DNA of 58,176 bases from Tindallia sp. (GTDB taxonomy: Bacteria; Bacillota; Clostridia; Peptostreptococcales; Tindalliaceae). The stretch is from assembly GCA_007134225.1 (NCBI GenBank), contig SLLE01000093.1, positions 1 to 58,176 on the forward strand, given 5' to 3'. Under the pieces are notes generated by a model. It ran no database searches. It was given only the letters and a program-made list of their open reading frames with translations, and had not been told where the DNA came from. Every line of letters starts with the position of its first letter. Position 1 is the stretch's first letter. A program made the position numbers and the translations under genes. Positions 8,923 to 18,449 of the stretch are shown here, one piece after another.

Positions 8923-8950
8923 TTTACGTCCGTTTACGTTTACATTTACA
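8923..8950. repeat. Four TTTACR iterations in the divergent intergenic region
   Basis: TTTACG (8923, 8933) and TTTACA (8939, 8945) recur in one orientation within 28 bp of the 75-bp gap between the divergent MBL and lipoprotein genes. They could be a regulator binding site or simple sequence drift; no clear -35/-10 pair was found for either gene. Confidence 0.45.
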
Positions 8951-8977
8951 AAGCGACTAAAGAAAGAGTGATTCATA

Positions 8978-10363
8978 ATGAGGCAACGTGACTATTTTAC
9001 CATAGTTTTATCCGTAACCCTATTGATTTTTTTGTTGGCAGGATGCAACGATGAAACGGTTATAGAAGAACAAGAGGTTGATATTTCTATGCCATGGGAC
9101 GACCCCTGGTTTCTGCCTTTGGAGTCAAGTCCTTCCTTGAAAGCTTTGGAAACCGGATGGGAAATTAAGTGGACGAATCAGCAATGGGAGATTTACGAAG
9201 GGTTTGTTCCAACGAAACCGCTGATCATTAACGATCAAATGACAAAAGGATATGAAATTGATTCCGCGGAGGAACAGTTAAAACCCCTTCCCATCCAAGC
9301 CATTGCTCGATACTATGAGGAAGTTAAACACCAAATCATCCAATTTGAGATTGGATCCGATGGTTTTTTTGTCGTGTCCATGGATGAAGAGAGGAAGTAT
9401 CATTTTATCCATCACTGGGGTGAATCCTTTTATTCGACCGTTAAGTTGCTGGAAAACCAGATGACTGCACCGGACTATAAACTAAACGCTAAACGGAACA
9501 GGGTCCTCTATTTTGATGTTGATGAAGCTTCTTTGATCAGTTATCATGCCATAAACAGACAGAAAAACAAGATGTCGATCACAGACCAGGATGTACGAAA
9601 AGAAGGTTTGACAAAGCGAATTCACGTGTCGCCGGAAGGAGGATATCTGTTGCTTGAGATAGAGAGAACGGATACCCGATCTGCCGGATTTCAGCTTTAT
9701 GGAGCGGATTCCGGTCGTGAACTGGTACACCATATTCCAGGCACACATGCTTCATGGGGAAAAGATGATCAGATCATATTATTTCGCTTCGAGGAAACAC
9801 TGCAAATAGGAATATACTTTAGAGAAAGACGTCAAATGAATCTGTTGGGACAAACGAATCCTAATTTTAAAGTGCTTGAAGGCCCACTTATGGCAGCAGA
9901 CGGACATCATGCTTTGTATATCAGTAATGATGAAAACAACGCTGCAATGCTGCACATTCTTCATTTACACCAACAGGTGGAAAGAACGCACAACCTTCAA
10001 TCATGGGATCCATCGAACAGTTTAAGGGAAGATGTTTATTTTCACGGAGATCATTACTTGATTCTTCGAACAAAAAAACAGGGCAAATACGAATTATTCA
10101 TTCAGGATAACTTGACGGGTTCTGTTGCTTTGGTTAATATATCCCAAAGGATCCCACTTTTCTTTCTGGTTGACCATCAGCTATATTACTTTGTTGACGA
10201 AAGTGATAAAATTGGTATGGTGAGAATGGACCTTGATACGACTCAGAAGGTAACAAGCCTCGAGGGTTCATATGATCAAATTTCCAAGGTGAATATGGAA
10301 GAAGGAATCCTGTTATATTTTGAAACAGTAGAGAAAGAAAAATCAGCGTGGCTGATTCAATAA
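8978..10363 (+). CDS. Lipoprotein of unknown function
   Basis: A 461-aa protein I do not recognise. It has a lipoprotein signal with lipobox LLAGC (Cys23) after a hydrophobic helix, then acidic and aromatic-rich sequence without further membrane segments. Recurring beta-strand-like blocks such as GGYLLLEIERTDTRSAGF and HHALYISND suggest a beta-propeller-like extracellular domain, but I cannot identify repeats with certainty. It lies 14 nt before the TPR gene, so the two are probably co-transcribed. It is divergent from the MBL lipoprotein. Confidence 0.75.
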   Translation: MRQRDYFTIVLSVTLLIFLLAGCNDETVIEEQEVDISMPWDDPWFLPLESSPSLKALETGWEIKWTNQQWEIYEGFVPTKPLIINDQMTKGYEIDSAEEQLKPLPIQAIARYYEEVKHQIIQFEIGSDGFFVVSMDEERKYHFIHHWGESFYSTVKLLENQMTAPDYKLNAKRNRVLYFDVDEASLISYHAINRQKNKMSITDQDVRKEGLTKRIHVSPEGGYLLLEIERTDTRSAGFQLYGADSGRELVHHIPGTHASWGKDDQIILFRFEETLQIGIYFRERRQMNLLGQTNPNFKVLEGPLMAADGHHALYISNDENNAAMLHILHLHQQVERTHNLQSWDPSNSLREDVYFHGDHYLILRTKKQGKYELFIQDNLTGSVALVNISQRIPLFFLVDHQLYYFVDESDKIGMVRMDLDTTQKVTSLEGSYDQISKVNMEEGILLYFETVEKEKSAWLIQ

Positions 10364-10377
10364 GAAAGGGGAACATA

Positions 10378-11676
10378 ATGATTTTGTATCTATTTTCATC
10401 TAACAGCACCGAGCGTATCGGATTGGTTCAGCAACTATTGAAAATCAAGAGAAAAGAAGAGGTTAACCGAGAGTGGGCTGATTATAATGCGAACCTCGGT
10501 AAAAAAAATTGCTTGAGAAATATTCGCTTAATAGAATCGAAAAATACGTACCGGGGAGTTCCTGGATACTGGCTTAAGTTGGAGTTGGATTCGAAAACTG
10601 GCGTCAGGAACAGCTTGTGCGATATTTATAAAATTGTCGGTACCGATCGGATCAATGAAAACGTTTTTTATCCGAAGAAAGCATATCCTTATGAAGTACT
10701 GGAGAAAAACTGGCAGAAAAAATACTGCTTTCAAAGTGGAAAGCAGGACCCGGAAACGTATCGAGTTTTCTACGAGGAAATTAAGCGGTTAATGAAAGAA
10801 AATCAGCTTGATAATGCGTATTACGGACTGTTGTTATTATTGCAACAAAGACCATCGTTCTTAAAGAAATATAACCGCTTTACTATTTTCGAAGAGCTTT
10901 CTTATCAATATGATCAGGAAGGTAAATTTCAGCGCGCTGAAAAATGTCTCCGAATTCAGAAAAAGATTGTGCCAGATCTGCCGCTACCAGCTTTAAACAT
11001 GAGCAACTTATATTTATTAAATGGTATGTCGGAAAAGGCGATCGACGTATTGAAAATTTCACTAAAAAAACACCCGGGCAATCAATATCTGATGCACAAC
11101 TACATTATGGCGCTAAGCAATGCGGGGGATTTCGACTTGGCGGCTGCAGTGTTGAAAAAGGCATTAGAAAGAGATATGACGAACTCATTCTACTGGAAGC
11201 TTTTGGCAGATCTGTTCTATGAAACGGAAGACGTGGAAACGGCATTACAATGTTATCGTAAAGCGCTGCATAGTGATTCGGAAGAATTTCCGGAAGATTA
11301 TCGAGCAGATATTTACTTTGGAATGGCAGCCTGTTATTTTGAAAAAAATCGGTACAAGCGAGCAAAAGATTACTATCTAAAAGCCTTGAAAACTTTCCCT
11401 GAGGATCACTATACATTAATGAATATTTCGCAAATATGCTTTTATCATCTGCATGAACCGGAAGAAGCACTTAAATATGCCAAGCAGGTGGCTGAGAAAG
11501 GATCTGAAAATGGATACCTTCATTACCAATTGGGGATGATTTATATGGAACTGGAGATGAAAGAAAAGGCGCGTTGGCATCTATATAAAGCTCGAAGAAT
11601 GATACCTTTTTTTCAACCGGTGCATGATGAGTTAAATCGACTCAAAAGCCGAGATTATCGCACCAAAAAATCCTGA
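10378..11676 (+). CDS. Tetratricopeptide repeat protein
   Basis: A 432-aa protein. Roughly residues 140-425 consist of helical TPR-type repeats, seen in blocks ending in SLKKHPGN, KALERDMTNS, KALHSDSEE and KALKTFPEDH. The first 130 or so residues are a basic domain I do not recognise. It has no signal peptide or membrane segment, so it is probably cytoplasmic and a scaffold. The ATG at 10378 is chosen because GAAAGGGGAA (10364-10373) precedes it; the upstream ATG at 10348 would overlap the previous gene. It follows the lipoprotein gene and precedes the YibE/F gene by 28 nt. Confidence 0.85.
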   Translation: MILYLFSSNSTERIGLVQQLLKIKRKEEVNREWADYNANLGKKNCLRNIRLIESKNTYRGVPGYWLKLELDSKTGVRNSLCDIYKIVGTDRINENVFYPKKAYPYEVLEKNWQKKYCFQSGKQDPETYRVFYEEIKRLMKENQLDNAYYGLLLLLQQRPSFLKKYNRFTIFEELSYQYDQEGKFQRAEKCLRIQKKIVPDLPLPALNMSNLYLLNGMSEKAIDVLKISLKKHPGNQYLMHNYIMALSNAGDFDLAAAVLKKALERDMTNSFYWKLLADLFYETEDVETALQCYRKALHSDSEEFPEDYRADIYFGMAACYFEKNRYKRAKDYYLKALKTFPEDHYTLMNISQICFYHLHEPEEALKYAKQVAEKGSENGYLHYQLGMIYMELEMKEKARWHLYKARRMIPFFQPVHDELNRLKSRDYRTKKS

Positions 11677-11704
11677 TCTGTTAATGGGAGCGTGGGAAGG
11701 AAAG

Positions 11705-12823
11705 ATGAAAAAACCGCTAATGATCACTGCGATCAGTATTATTTTAATATTCCAGAGTTTTGTTGCGGCTCAGGATTTAATTGAAAATAGCGCTGAAGAA
11801 GCAATGGAAACAATGCGAGGACTGGTTTTGGAGGTGGAAGAATCTGGTCTGGATGATGTTTTTGTCGTGCAAGAAGTGACACTGGAGATTTACAGCGGAT
11901 CATTGGAAGGAACCATTGAAGTGGTTGAAAATCACCTGAGTGATCACCCGGTTTATGATATTCCTGTTGAACCGGGAGATCGGGTTTTATTGATGAAAGA
12001 AGTTTCCGAAAATGGCGACTATGGATTACATATTACGGAATATGTTCGTGATCGTTCCATCTTTAAGTTAACGGTGGTTTTTGCCATGCTGCTATTGCTG
12101 GTAGGGCGCTGGAAAGGGCTGAAAACCTTATTGACGCTGAGCATTACTTTTTTCATGATTGTTCAGGTGTTGCTGCCAGGTATGTTAAAGGGTTATTCTC
12201 CGATATTGCTATCACTCTTTAGTTCTTTTGTGATCACGTTGGTAACTATTTTTATCATTAATGGTGTTAACAGCAAGAGCTTCTCGGCAATAATTGGAAT
12301 ATTTGGGGGATTGATAGCGGCTGGCATTGTTATGTTTTGGGCTGGCTCACAAGTGAAACTGACAGGACTTTCCAGCGAAGAAGCCACCATGCTTATGTAT
12401 ATTCCACAGTCAGTCAGCTTTGACTTTCGTGATCTGCTTTTTGCCGGTATCATTATGGGTGCTCTGGGTGCAGTGATGGATGTAGGTATATCCGTAGCAT
12501 CAGCGATGGAAGAGGTTAGACGGGTTCATCCGAGTATATCCGTAGGGGAGCTGATGAAATCCGGGATGAACGTGGGGCAGGATATTATGGGAACGATGTC
12601 CAATACGTTAATACTGGCATATACCGGAGCGGCTTTGCCTCTGTTGCTTTTGTTCATGGCTTATGACGCAACGATGATAGAGATTCTTAATCTGGATATT
12701 ATTGCAACAGAAGTGGTACGAGCATTGTCCGGGAGTGTCGGTCTTGTGCTTACGGTTCCAATGACGGTTCTGGCCAGCGCCGTTTTACTCAACAGAAACA
12801 CGAAGAAAACGCCCAAAGGTTGA
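11705..12823 (+). CDS. YibE/F family membrane protein
   Basis: A 372-aa protein of the YibE/F-like family. It has an N-terminal signal-like helix, an extracytoplasmic domain of about 100 residues (including EPGDRVLLMKE) and about seven membrane segments, with the characteristic GALGAVMDVGISVASAMEEV stretch and the later GQDIMGTMSNTLILAY. The family is widespread in Gram-positive bacteria and its substrate is unknown. ATG 11705 is chosen over 11684 because GGAAGG sits directly before it and the resulting N-terminus is a clean signal. Confidence 0.88.
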   Translation: MKKPLMITAISIILIFQSFVAAQDLIENSAEEAMETMRGLVLEVEESGLDDVFVVQEVTLEIYSGSLEGTIEVVENHLSDHPVYDIPVEPGDRVLLMKEVSENGDYGLHITEYVRDRSIFKLTVVFAMLLLLVGRWKGLKTLLTLSITFFMIVQVLLPGMLKGYSPILLSLFSSFVITLVTIFIINGVNSKSFSAIIGIFGGLIAAGIVMFWAGSQVKLTGLSSEEATMLMYIPQSVSFDFRDLLFAGIIMGALGAVMDVGISVASAMEEVRRVHPSISVGELMKSGMNVGQDIMGTMSNTLILAYTGAALPLLLLFMAYDATMIEILNLDIIATEVVRALSGSVGLVLTVPMTVLASAVLLNRNTKKTPKG

Positions 12824-12870
12824 AACGATTGGCATGGGTTGAAAACAAAGACAGCAGAGGTGAGGCAAAA

Positions 12871-14394
12871 ATGAAAAGACCCATGATAGCGGTAGGGATA
12901 TTTTTTTTGGTGGGCGTTGCAGTTGCATTCAATGCAAGATTTTCTATGTCCAACCTATGGCTGTTAGGATGCTGTTTGACAGCAGGTTATTTGTTTATGA
13001 AAAATCGAAAACGGTATGCAATATGGTTGTTGCTTATCTTTCTTGTTGCCGGCATGCACCTGGGAAGCAGGCATCAAAACCAGGTAACCTTAATCCATTA
13101 CCTGGAATGTGGCAACATCCAAAGGCACCAGATTTCCCACATTGAAGGAAGAATGACGGATATTCATCACAACCGGTTTGGGCATGTCAGCTACAGCGTT
13201 GAAATTACCGGACTTCGTTTAAGAACGAGCCCACGAACCAGTGCAATGGGAGGCCGGGTTATGGTCGAAGCCGGAAGCGATCATGCTTCATATGCGACAC
13301 ATAAGCCCGGAGATCGTATCATCATCAATCAATTTTCTTTAAAGGAAAGCTTGCTGAACAATGTGGAAAACAATTATTATCAGCATTTGAAAGAACGTGG
13401 ATTCCAAGGCATTCTAAAAGTGGAATCAAAAGATATTCAGCATGTATCTGTTAATCGATTCTATCTGATGCAAATGGCAGATAAAGCCAAATATTCGATG
13501 CAGTCTTTCGTTCAGCAATACTTAGATCCGCCTGAAAGCATGGTGCTGAAAAGTATTATGCTGGGTAACCAAGGGTACTTATCCTCGGATGTTCGGAGGG
13601 TTTTTGCCAGAACTGGTACAGCTCATATCATTGCTGTTTCGGGTCTTCATACGGGTATTATTGCGATGGCAGCTCACGAAGTCTCTAAAGCTTTGGGTGC
13701 AGGCCTTTGGAAAGCAAAACTGATTACGATAGCACTGGTATGGTTTTATGCATTGATGGCCGGGTTTCCAATATCCATATTAAGAGCTGGATTCATGATC
13801 ACGATCATGCTGTCTTCTTTTTATCTCCAACGGCATTATGATCCTGGAAATGCATTGATGCTGGCAGCGATGATTTTTGTAGCAATCGATCCTTCCATGA
13901 TTGGAACCATATCCTTTCAACTTAGTTTTCTTGCTACTGCATCCATTATATGGGGCATGTCTTTTGTTGAGAATAACAAAGCAATAAAAATGTCAATGTT
14001 GAAGCTGCTCATAATTACCTTGATCGTTCAAATCGGCACCTGGCCAATTGTGGCCTATCATTTTAAAGAATTCTCTATCATTTCTCCACTATCAAACGTA
14101 CTGATCGTTCCGCTGCTGGGGATGTTGATGATGATGACACTGGCAGCCTGGTCCTTAAACTGGATTCCATTGGTTGCAGGATTATTGATGCATGTTGTGA
14201 ATGGCATTTTAATTTATATGATACGGTTGATGAGTTTTCTGGCTGAATGGAATTATGCGGCTGTAAGTATCGAAGTCATGACATTTAAAACAGTCGTCCT
14301 ATACTACTTGATGATGGCAGGACTACTGCTTCTGGCAGTAAAAATCAAAAATGAAAAGCATTATATAGACAGGAAGGTTTACGAAAATGGATAG
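12871..14394 (+). CDS. comEC: ComEC/Rec2 DNA-uptake channel, lacking the MBL domain
   Basis: A 507-aa polytopic membrane protein. It has N-terminal membrane segments, an OB-like extracellular part (about 95-200) and the Competence domain (about 220-490) with the RTGTAHIIAVSGLHTG signature. Full-length ComEC proteins are about 700-800 aa and end in an MBL domain that is absent here; the reading frame stops cleanly. It would transport single-stranded DNA across the membrane. The ATG at 12871 follows AGAGGTGAGG. The position before holA is that of comEC in Bacillus. No comEA is present in the window. The MBL lipoprotein at 7874-8902 could supply the missing part. Confidence 0.9.
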   Translation: MKRPMIAVGIFFLVGVAVAFNARFSMSNLWLLGCCLTAGYLFMKNRKRYAIWLLLIFLVAGMHLGSRHQNQVTLIHYLECGNIQRHQISHIEGRMTDIHHNRFGHVSYSVEITGLRLRTSPRTSAMGGRVMVEAGSDHASYATHKPGDRIIINQFSLKESLLNNVENNYYQHLKERGFQGILKVESKDIQHVSVNRFYLMQMADKAKYSMQSFVQQYLDPPESMVLKSIMLGNQGYLSSDVRRVFARTGTAHIIAVSGLHTGIIAMAAHEVSKALGAGLWKAKLITIALVWFYALMAGFPISILRAGFMITIMLSSFYLQRHYDPGNALMLAAMIFVAIDPSMIGTISFQLSFLATASIIWGMSFVENNKAIKMSMLKLLIITLIVQIGTWPIVAYHFKEFSIISPLSNVLIVPLLGMLMMMTLAAWSLNWIPLVAGLLMHVVNGILIYMIRLMSFLAEWNYAAVSIEVMTFKTVVLYYLMMAGLLLLAVKIKNEKHYIDRKVYENG

Positions 14395-14406
14395 GAGGCG
14401 TTGTTA

Positions 14407-14994
14407 ATGAAAAAAAATGATCGAAAGGATCTGCGAAAAGCGTTTATCTTAGTGGATTATACCTATGATTTTGTGGCGGAGGACGGAAAGTTGACGGTAG
14501 GAGAACCAGGGCAGGCTATTGAAAAGGCCATTGCTGAAAAGATTCAATTGGCTTCAAAATGTGGTGATTTCATTTTTGTCATCAATGATCTCCATGATGA
14601 GAAAGACTTACATCATCCTGAACATAAGCTTTTTCCGCCGCATAATCTGGAAGGATCTGAAGGTAGAAAGCTTTATGGAAGCATTCATGAATTGATCAAT
14701 GAACTGGAAAAGAAACATCCTGACCGAATCTATCAACTGGATAAAAGAAGATACTCTGCATTTTGTGGGACGCCTCTGGAACTGATTTTGAGGCAGGAAG
14801 GAATTGAAATGCTTGAATTGGCAGGCGTTTGTACAGATATTTGTGTGCTGCACACGGCTGTGGATGCGTATCATCGTGGCTTTAAGGCCATTATTGATGA
14901 GAGGGCGGTTGCCAGCTTTAATGGTGATGCACATCGAATGGCCTTGGAGCATTTTGAAAATGTTTTGGGTTTTGAAGTGCTAAAATCGTACTAA
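14407..14994 (+). CDS. Isochorismatase-family cysteine hydrolase (nicotinamidase-like)
   Basis: A 195-aa alpha/beta hydrolase of the isochorismatase/nicotinamidase superfamily. The Asp of FILVDYTYDF and the Cys of AGVCTDICVLHTA fit the catalytic triad, and a Lys in LDKRRYSAF fits the third member. Nicotinamide deamidation is the most likely activity, but other small amides are possible. The ATG at 14407 follows AGGAGG (14393-14398) by 8 nt, and that site overlaps the comEC stop. It is co-directional with comEC and holA. Confidence 0.85.
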   Translation: MKKNDRKDLRKAFILVDYTYDFVAEDGKLTVGEPGQAIEKAIAEKIQLASKCGDFIFVINDLHDEKDLHHPEHKLFPPHNLEGSEGRKLYGSIHELINELEKKHPDRIYQLDKRRYSAFCGTPLELILRQEGIEMLELAGVCTDICVLHTAVDAYHRGFKAIIDERAVASFNGDAHRMALEHFENVLGFEVLKSY

Positions 14995-15010
14995 GAAGGA
15001 GTAACTGTTT

Positions 15011-16048
15011 ATGCAGGAATTGATTAAGTTGCAGAACATACCGGTAGAGAAAATCGAACAGACCTACTTTATAACTGGTGAGGAAACATTCCTGATGCGA
15101 CGTTTTATTGAGTTGCTGAAGCTTAAAATAGCCCCTGGTGCCATGGAAGATTTCAACTTGGCAAGATTTGAAGGAAAGGCTTTTTCGGTGGATATGTTAT
15201 TGGAGAGCTGTGAAACACTGCCGGTAATGTCTGAGAAAAAGCTGGTTGTTTTAAAAAATCCATGGTTCCTGGAATCGAAAGGTGCAGCTCTGGACAGTAG
15301 AGACGAAGGGAAGCTCAAGGCATATCTGAATTCGCCGCCGGACAGTACATGTTTAGCGGTTTATTGTGAAACAAAGCCGGATGGCCGAAAAGGTATTACG
15401 AAACTGCTAAAAAAGACAAGTTGTTCCGTTGAGTTTCAGCGGTTAAAAGAAAGTGAATTGAAAAAGTGGATGTCATCTGAATGTGGTAAAAGAGGAAAGA
15501 CCATTTCTGCAAAAGCCTTGAATGCGCTGGTTGATAACATTGATTATTTAAGCCGTAATCCTTCACAGTCTCTGTATGACATCAGTAGTGAAATTGAAAA
15601 AATGGCTGCATACATGGGAACAAAGAAGGAAGTAACAGAGGAAGAGGTAAAAGAAAGCTCAATCTACACATTTCAGAACGATGTATTTCAATTGATAGAC
15701 AGCCTAAGTCAGAAAAAAACGGCCGAAACACAGGTGAGGTTTCGACAGTTGATGGCAGATGGTGAACCGGTGATGAAAATCATTGCTTTTCTTAGAAATC
15801 AGTTTAAAACCATGCTCCGCGTGAAAGAACTGGATCAACATGGCTATACAGCGGCAAAAATGGCTACGAAGCTTAAACAGCATCCCTTCGCTGTTCAAAA
15901 AAGTCTAAAATACAGCAAGAATTTTGAGGAAAGAAAGCTGATAGAATTGTTGAATCGTTTTAATCAGCTTGATCGGCGATTAAAAAGCGGCAAAATGGAT
16001 GCAGTTGCCAGTATGGAATTAATGATGGTGGAAATATGCAAGCATTAG
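15011..16048 (+). CDS. holA: DNA polymerase III subunit delta
   Basis: A 345-aa clamp-loader delta subunit (YqeN type) that opens the beta clamp so it can be loaded at primers. Recognisable elements are the N-terminal YFITGEETFLMRR, then LPVMSEKKLVVLKN, and a C-terminal helical domain with FRQLMADGEPVMKIIAFLRNQ and LDRRLKSG. The start ATG follows AAGGAG at a normal distance. It sits between comEC and the opposite-strand rpsT, as in Bacillus. Confidence 0.94.
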   Translation: MQELIKLQNIPVEKIEQTYFITGEETFLMRRFIELLKLKIAPGAMEDFNLARFEGKAFSVDMLLESCETLPVMSEKKLVVLKNPWFLESKGAALDSRDEGKLKAYLNSPPDSTCLAVYCETKPDGRKGITKLLKKTSCSVEFQRLKESELKKWMSSECGKRGKTISAKALNALVDNIDYLSRNPSQSLYDISSEIEKMAAYMGTKKEVTEEEVKESSIYTFQNDVFQLIDSLSQKKTAETQVRFRQLMADGEPVMKIIAFLRNQFKTMLRVKELDQHGYTAAKMATKLKQHPFAVQKSLKYSKNFEERKLIELLNRFNQLDRRLKSGKMDAVASMELMMVEICKH

Positions 16049-16098
16049 GCAGGGCAAAGCCGCTGCGCTTCTATTGTAATTAAGAATTGAGAATTAAG

Positions 16099-16147
16099 AA
16101 AAAAAGACTGATGGATTTGGAAATCATTATTCCCCTCATCAGTCTTT
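16099..16147 (-). terminator. rpsT terminator
   Basis: On the minus strand, AAAGACTGATG (complement of 16137-16147) pairs with CATCAGTCTTT (16103-16113), followed by further T (A run at 16099-16105). The 23-nt loop can fold an inner GATTT/AAATC stem. It lies about 30 nt after the rpsT stop and may also slow holA transcripts. Confidence 0.75.
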
Positions 16148-16179
16148 ATCAGCAACTATCAGATTTGAACCTTTGCTGC

Positions 16180-16446
16180 TTAAGAAACAGTGCGTTGAAG
16201 TTTTTTTGTCAATCGAGAAAGCTTTCTGGATGCTTTGTTTTTGTGAATAACATTTTTGGAAGCAGCCTGCTTAAGTTTTTTATCAATAAGTTGCAATTTC
16301 TCTTTTGCAAGGTCAAACTGTTCGCTGTTAATCGCCTCTTCAAAGCGCTTAATAGCGGTTTTGAGCTGGGATTTAATCATTTTATTTCGTGCTGTTTTTT
16401 TACGAATGACGCGTACTCTCTTCATTGCTGATTTTATATTGGCCAA
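16180..16446 (-). CDS. rpsT: 30S ribosomal protein S20
   Basis: An 88-aa basic helical protein beginning MANIKSAMKRVR, the hallmark of S20, which binds 16S rRNA early in 30S assembly. The start is TTG at 16446-16444, with AGGGGGTGA just upstream. The single opposite orientation between holA and lepA is conserved in Firmicutes. In Bacillus, gpr and spoIIP follow between rpsT and lepA, but here only 177 bp separate the starts. Confidence 0.97.
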   Translation of the reverse strand: MANIKSAMKRVRVIRKKTARNKMIKSQLKTAIKRFEEAINSEQFDLAKEKLQLIDKKLKQAASKNVIHKNKASRKLSRLTKKLQRTVS

Positions 16447-16481
16447 TCAATTCACCCCCTTATACGAGCATTAACATTCTA

Positions 16482-16510
16482 ATACTACCAAAAGATTGAA
16501 AAAAAATCAA
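16482..16510 (-). promoter_or_regulatory. rpsT promoter
   Basis: Minus-strand TTGATT (16505-16510) and TAGTAT (16482-16487), 17 bp apart, give a sigma-A promoter about 36 nt before the rpsT start. It is divergent from the lepA promoter. Confidence 0.7.
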
Positions 16511-16551
16511 TATCTATTTCACGACTTTGAATTCTAAGGGCATTACTTTTA

Positions 16552-16581
16552 TTGAAAGAAATTGTAAGTGTATGATATAAT
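16552..16581 (+). promoter_or_regulatory. lepA promoter
   Basis: TTGAAA (16552-16557) and a consensus TATAAT (16576-16581), 18 bp apart, lie 42 nt before the lepA start. Confidence 0.75.
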
Positions 16582-16623
16582 TATTTAGTTACTCTGATTG
16601 ATATCGTTGAAGGAGGAATTTCC

Positions 16624-18432
16624 TTGTCCGCAAATCGTCAAACAAAAACCAGGAATTTTAGTATTATTGCACATATTGACCACGGAAAATCAACCTTGGC
16701 CGATCGGCTCATAGAACATACAGGTTTAGTCAGTCATCGTGACATGAAAGAACAGCTGCTAGATAACATGGACCTGGAGCGAGAGCGGGGAATCACCATC
16801 AAACTTCAAACGATTCGTTTAAACTATAAAGCGAAGGATGGAGAGGAATATCGTTTAAACCTCATAGATACACCGGGTCATGTTGATTTTACCTATGAGG
16901 TTTCCAGAAGTCTGGCGGCTTGTGAAGGTGCTGTCCTAATTGTTGATGCAGCGCAGGGAATTGAAGCTCAAACACTGGCGAATGTTTATTTGGCGCTGGA
17001 ACAGGACCTTGAAATAATCCCGGTGATCAACAAAATTGATCTTCCCAGTGCCAGGGTGGAAGAAGTTAAAAAAGAAATTGAAGATGTCATTGGTCTGGAT
17101 ACAGAAGGAATCCCGCTTATCTCTGCAAAAGAAGGAATTAATATTGGTGACGTTCTGGAAGCGGTTGTACAACGAATACCGGCACCAAAAGGTGATGAAG
17201 CGGCACCTGCAAAAGCGTTGATTTTTGATTCCATATACGATAATTACCGTGGTGTTATTGGATATATTCGAATGATGGACGGCGAACTAAAAAAAGGAAT
17301 GCACATTAAAATGATGGCAGGCAAAAAAGAATTCGAAGTGACGGAGGTGGGCTTGTTTTCGCCAGGGCCCATCGAACAGGAATCACTGAAGGCGGGTGAT
17401 GTTGGATATGTGGCTGCCAGCATAAAAGATGTGCGAAATTGTCGGGTGGGGGATACGATCACAGATGCTAAAAGGCCAACGGAAAAACCCTTTCCAGGAT
17501 ATCGCAAAGTTGTGCCAATGGTATACTGCGGTGTATATCCTGCTGAAGGAGAAAAATTTGAGGATGTAAAAGATGCATTGGAAAAGTTGCAGGTAAACGA
17601 TGCAGCGCTTGTTTTTGAACATGAAACCTCGGCAGCTCTCGGCTTTGGTTTTCGATGCGGATTTTTAGGATTGCTTCACATGGAAATTATGCAGGAGCGT
17701 TTGGAGCGAGAATTTGATCTGGATCTTGTGACAACAGCACCCAGCGTTATCTACCAGATATATAAGACGGACGGTGAGATGGTTTCGATCCAAAACCCGG
17801 CCAATATGCCAAAGCCACAGGAAATATCCAAAATAGAAGAACCAATCGTTAGGGCATCTGTTATGGTTCAGAACGACTATGTAGGGTCAGTTATGGAACT
17901 ATGTCAGGAACGCCGGGGAGCAATGATCAGCATGGACTATCTGGATAAGAATCGCGTAACCTTACAGTATGAACTGCCGCTTAACGAGGTGATATTTGAT
18001 TTTTTTGATGCGTTAAAATCAAAGACACGCGGATACGGATCCTTGGACTATGAAATGATGGGTTATCGTGAATCAAAACTTGTTAAACTAGATATCCTTA
18101 TTAACGGTGAGCAGGTGGATGCTCTGTCCTTTATTGTTCATGAAAGCAAAGCCTATGAGCGCGGGAAGCAGATGTGTGAAAAACTAAAGGATGAAATACC
18201 AAGGCATCAATTTGCCATACCCCTTCAGGCAGCGATCGGACAAAAGATTATATCAAGAGAAACCATCAGAGCATTGCGCAAGGATGTTACGGCGAAATGC
18301 TATGGTGGTGACATCAGTCGTAAACGTAAGCTCCTGGAAAAGCAAAAAGAAGGGAAGAAACGCATGCGTCAGGTTGGTAGTGTAGAGGTGCCTCAGAAGG
18401 CTTTTATGTCCGTGTTGAAACTTGATTCCTGA
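16624..18432 (+). CDS. lepA: Elongation factor 4 (ribosome-associated GTPase LepA)
   Basis: A 602-aa translational GTPase that acts on stalled or initiating ribosomes. G1 is AHIDHGKST, followed by switch I/II ([16 protein letters not shown]) and NKID; domains II to V follow, with the LepA-specific C-terminus ending in KRMRQVG...PQKAFM. The start is TTG with AGGAGG (16611-16616) 7 nt upstream. It begins a unit that continues into hemW 17 nt later. Confidence 0.97.
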   Translation: MSANRQTKTRNFSIIAHIDHGKSTLADRLIEHTGLVSHRDMKEQLLDNMDLERERGITIKLQTIRLNYKAKDGEEYRLNLIDTPGHVDFTYEVSRSLAACEGAVLIVDAAQGIEAQTLANVYLALEQDLEIIPVINKIDLPSARVEEVKKEIEDVIGLDTEGIPLISAKEGINIGDVLEAVVQRIPAPKGDEAAPAKALIFDSIYDNYRGVIGYIRMMDGELKKGMHIKMMAGKKEFEVTEVGLFSPGPIEQESLKAGDVGYVAASIKDVRNCRVGDTITDAKRPTEKPFPGYRKVVPMVYCGVYPAEGEKFEDVKDALEKLQVNDAALVFEHETSAALGFGFRCGFLGLLHMEIMQERLEREFDLDLVTTAPSVIYQIYKTDGEMVSIQNPANMPKPQEISKIEEPIVRASVMVQNDYVGSVMELCQERRGAMISMDYLDKNRVTLQYELPLNEVIFDFFDALKSKTRGYGSLDYEMMGYRESKLVKLDILINGEQVDALSFIVHESKAYERGKQMCEKLKDEIPRHQFAIPLQAAIGQKIISRETIRALRKDVTAKCYGGDISRKRKLLEKQKEGKKRMRQVGSVEVPQKAFMSVLKLDS

Positions 18433-18449
18433 TTGTTTGGAGGTTTTTT

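Noticed and set aside
14608-14952. 114-codon minus-strand ORF in the cysteine hydrolase gene
   Set aside because: Antisense shadow of a gene with clear catalytic motifs; no site or family match.
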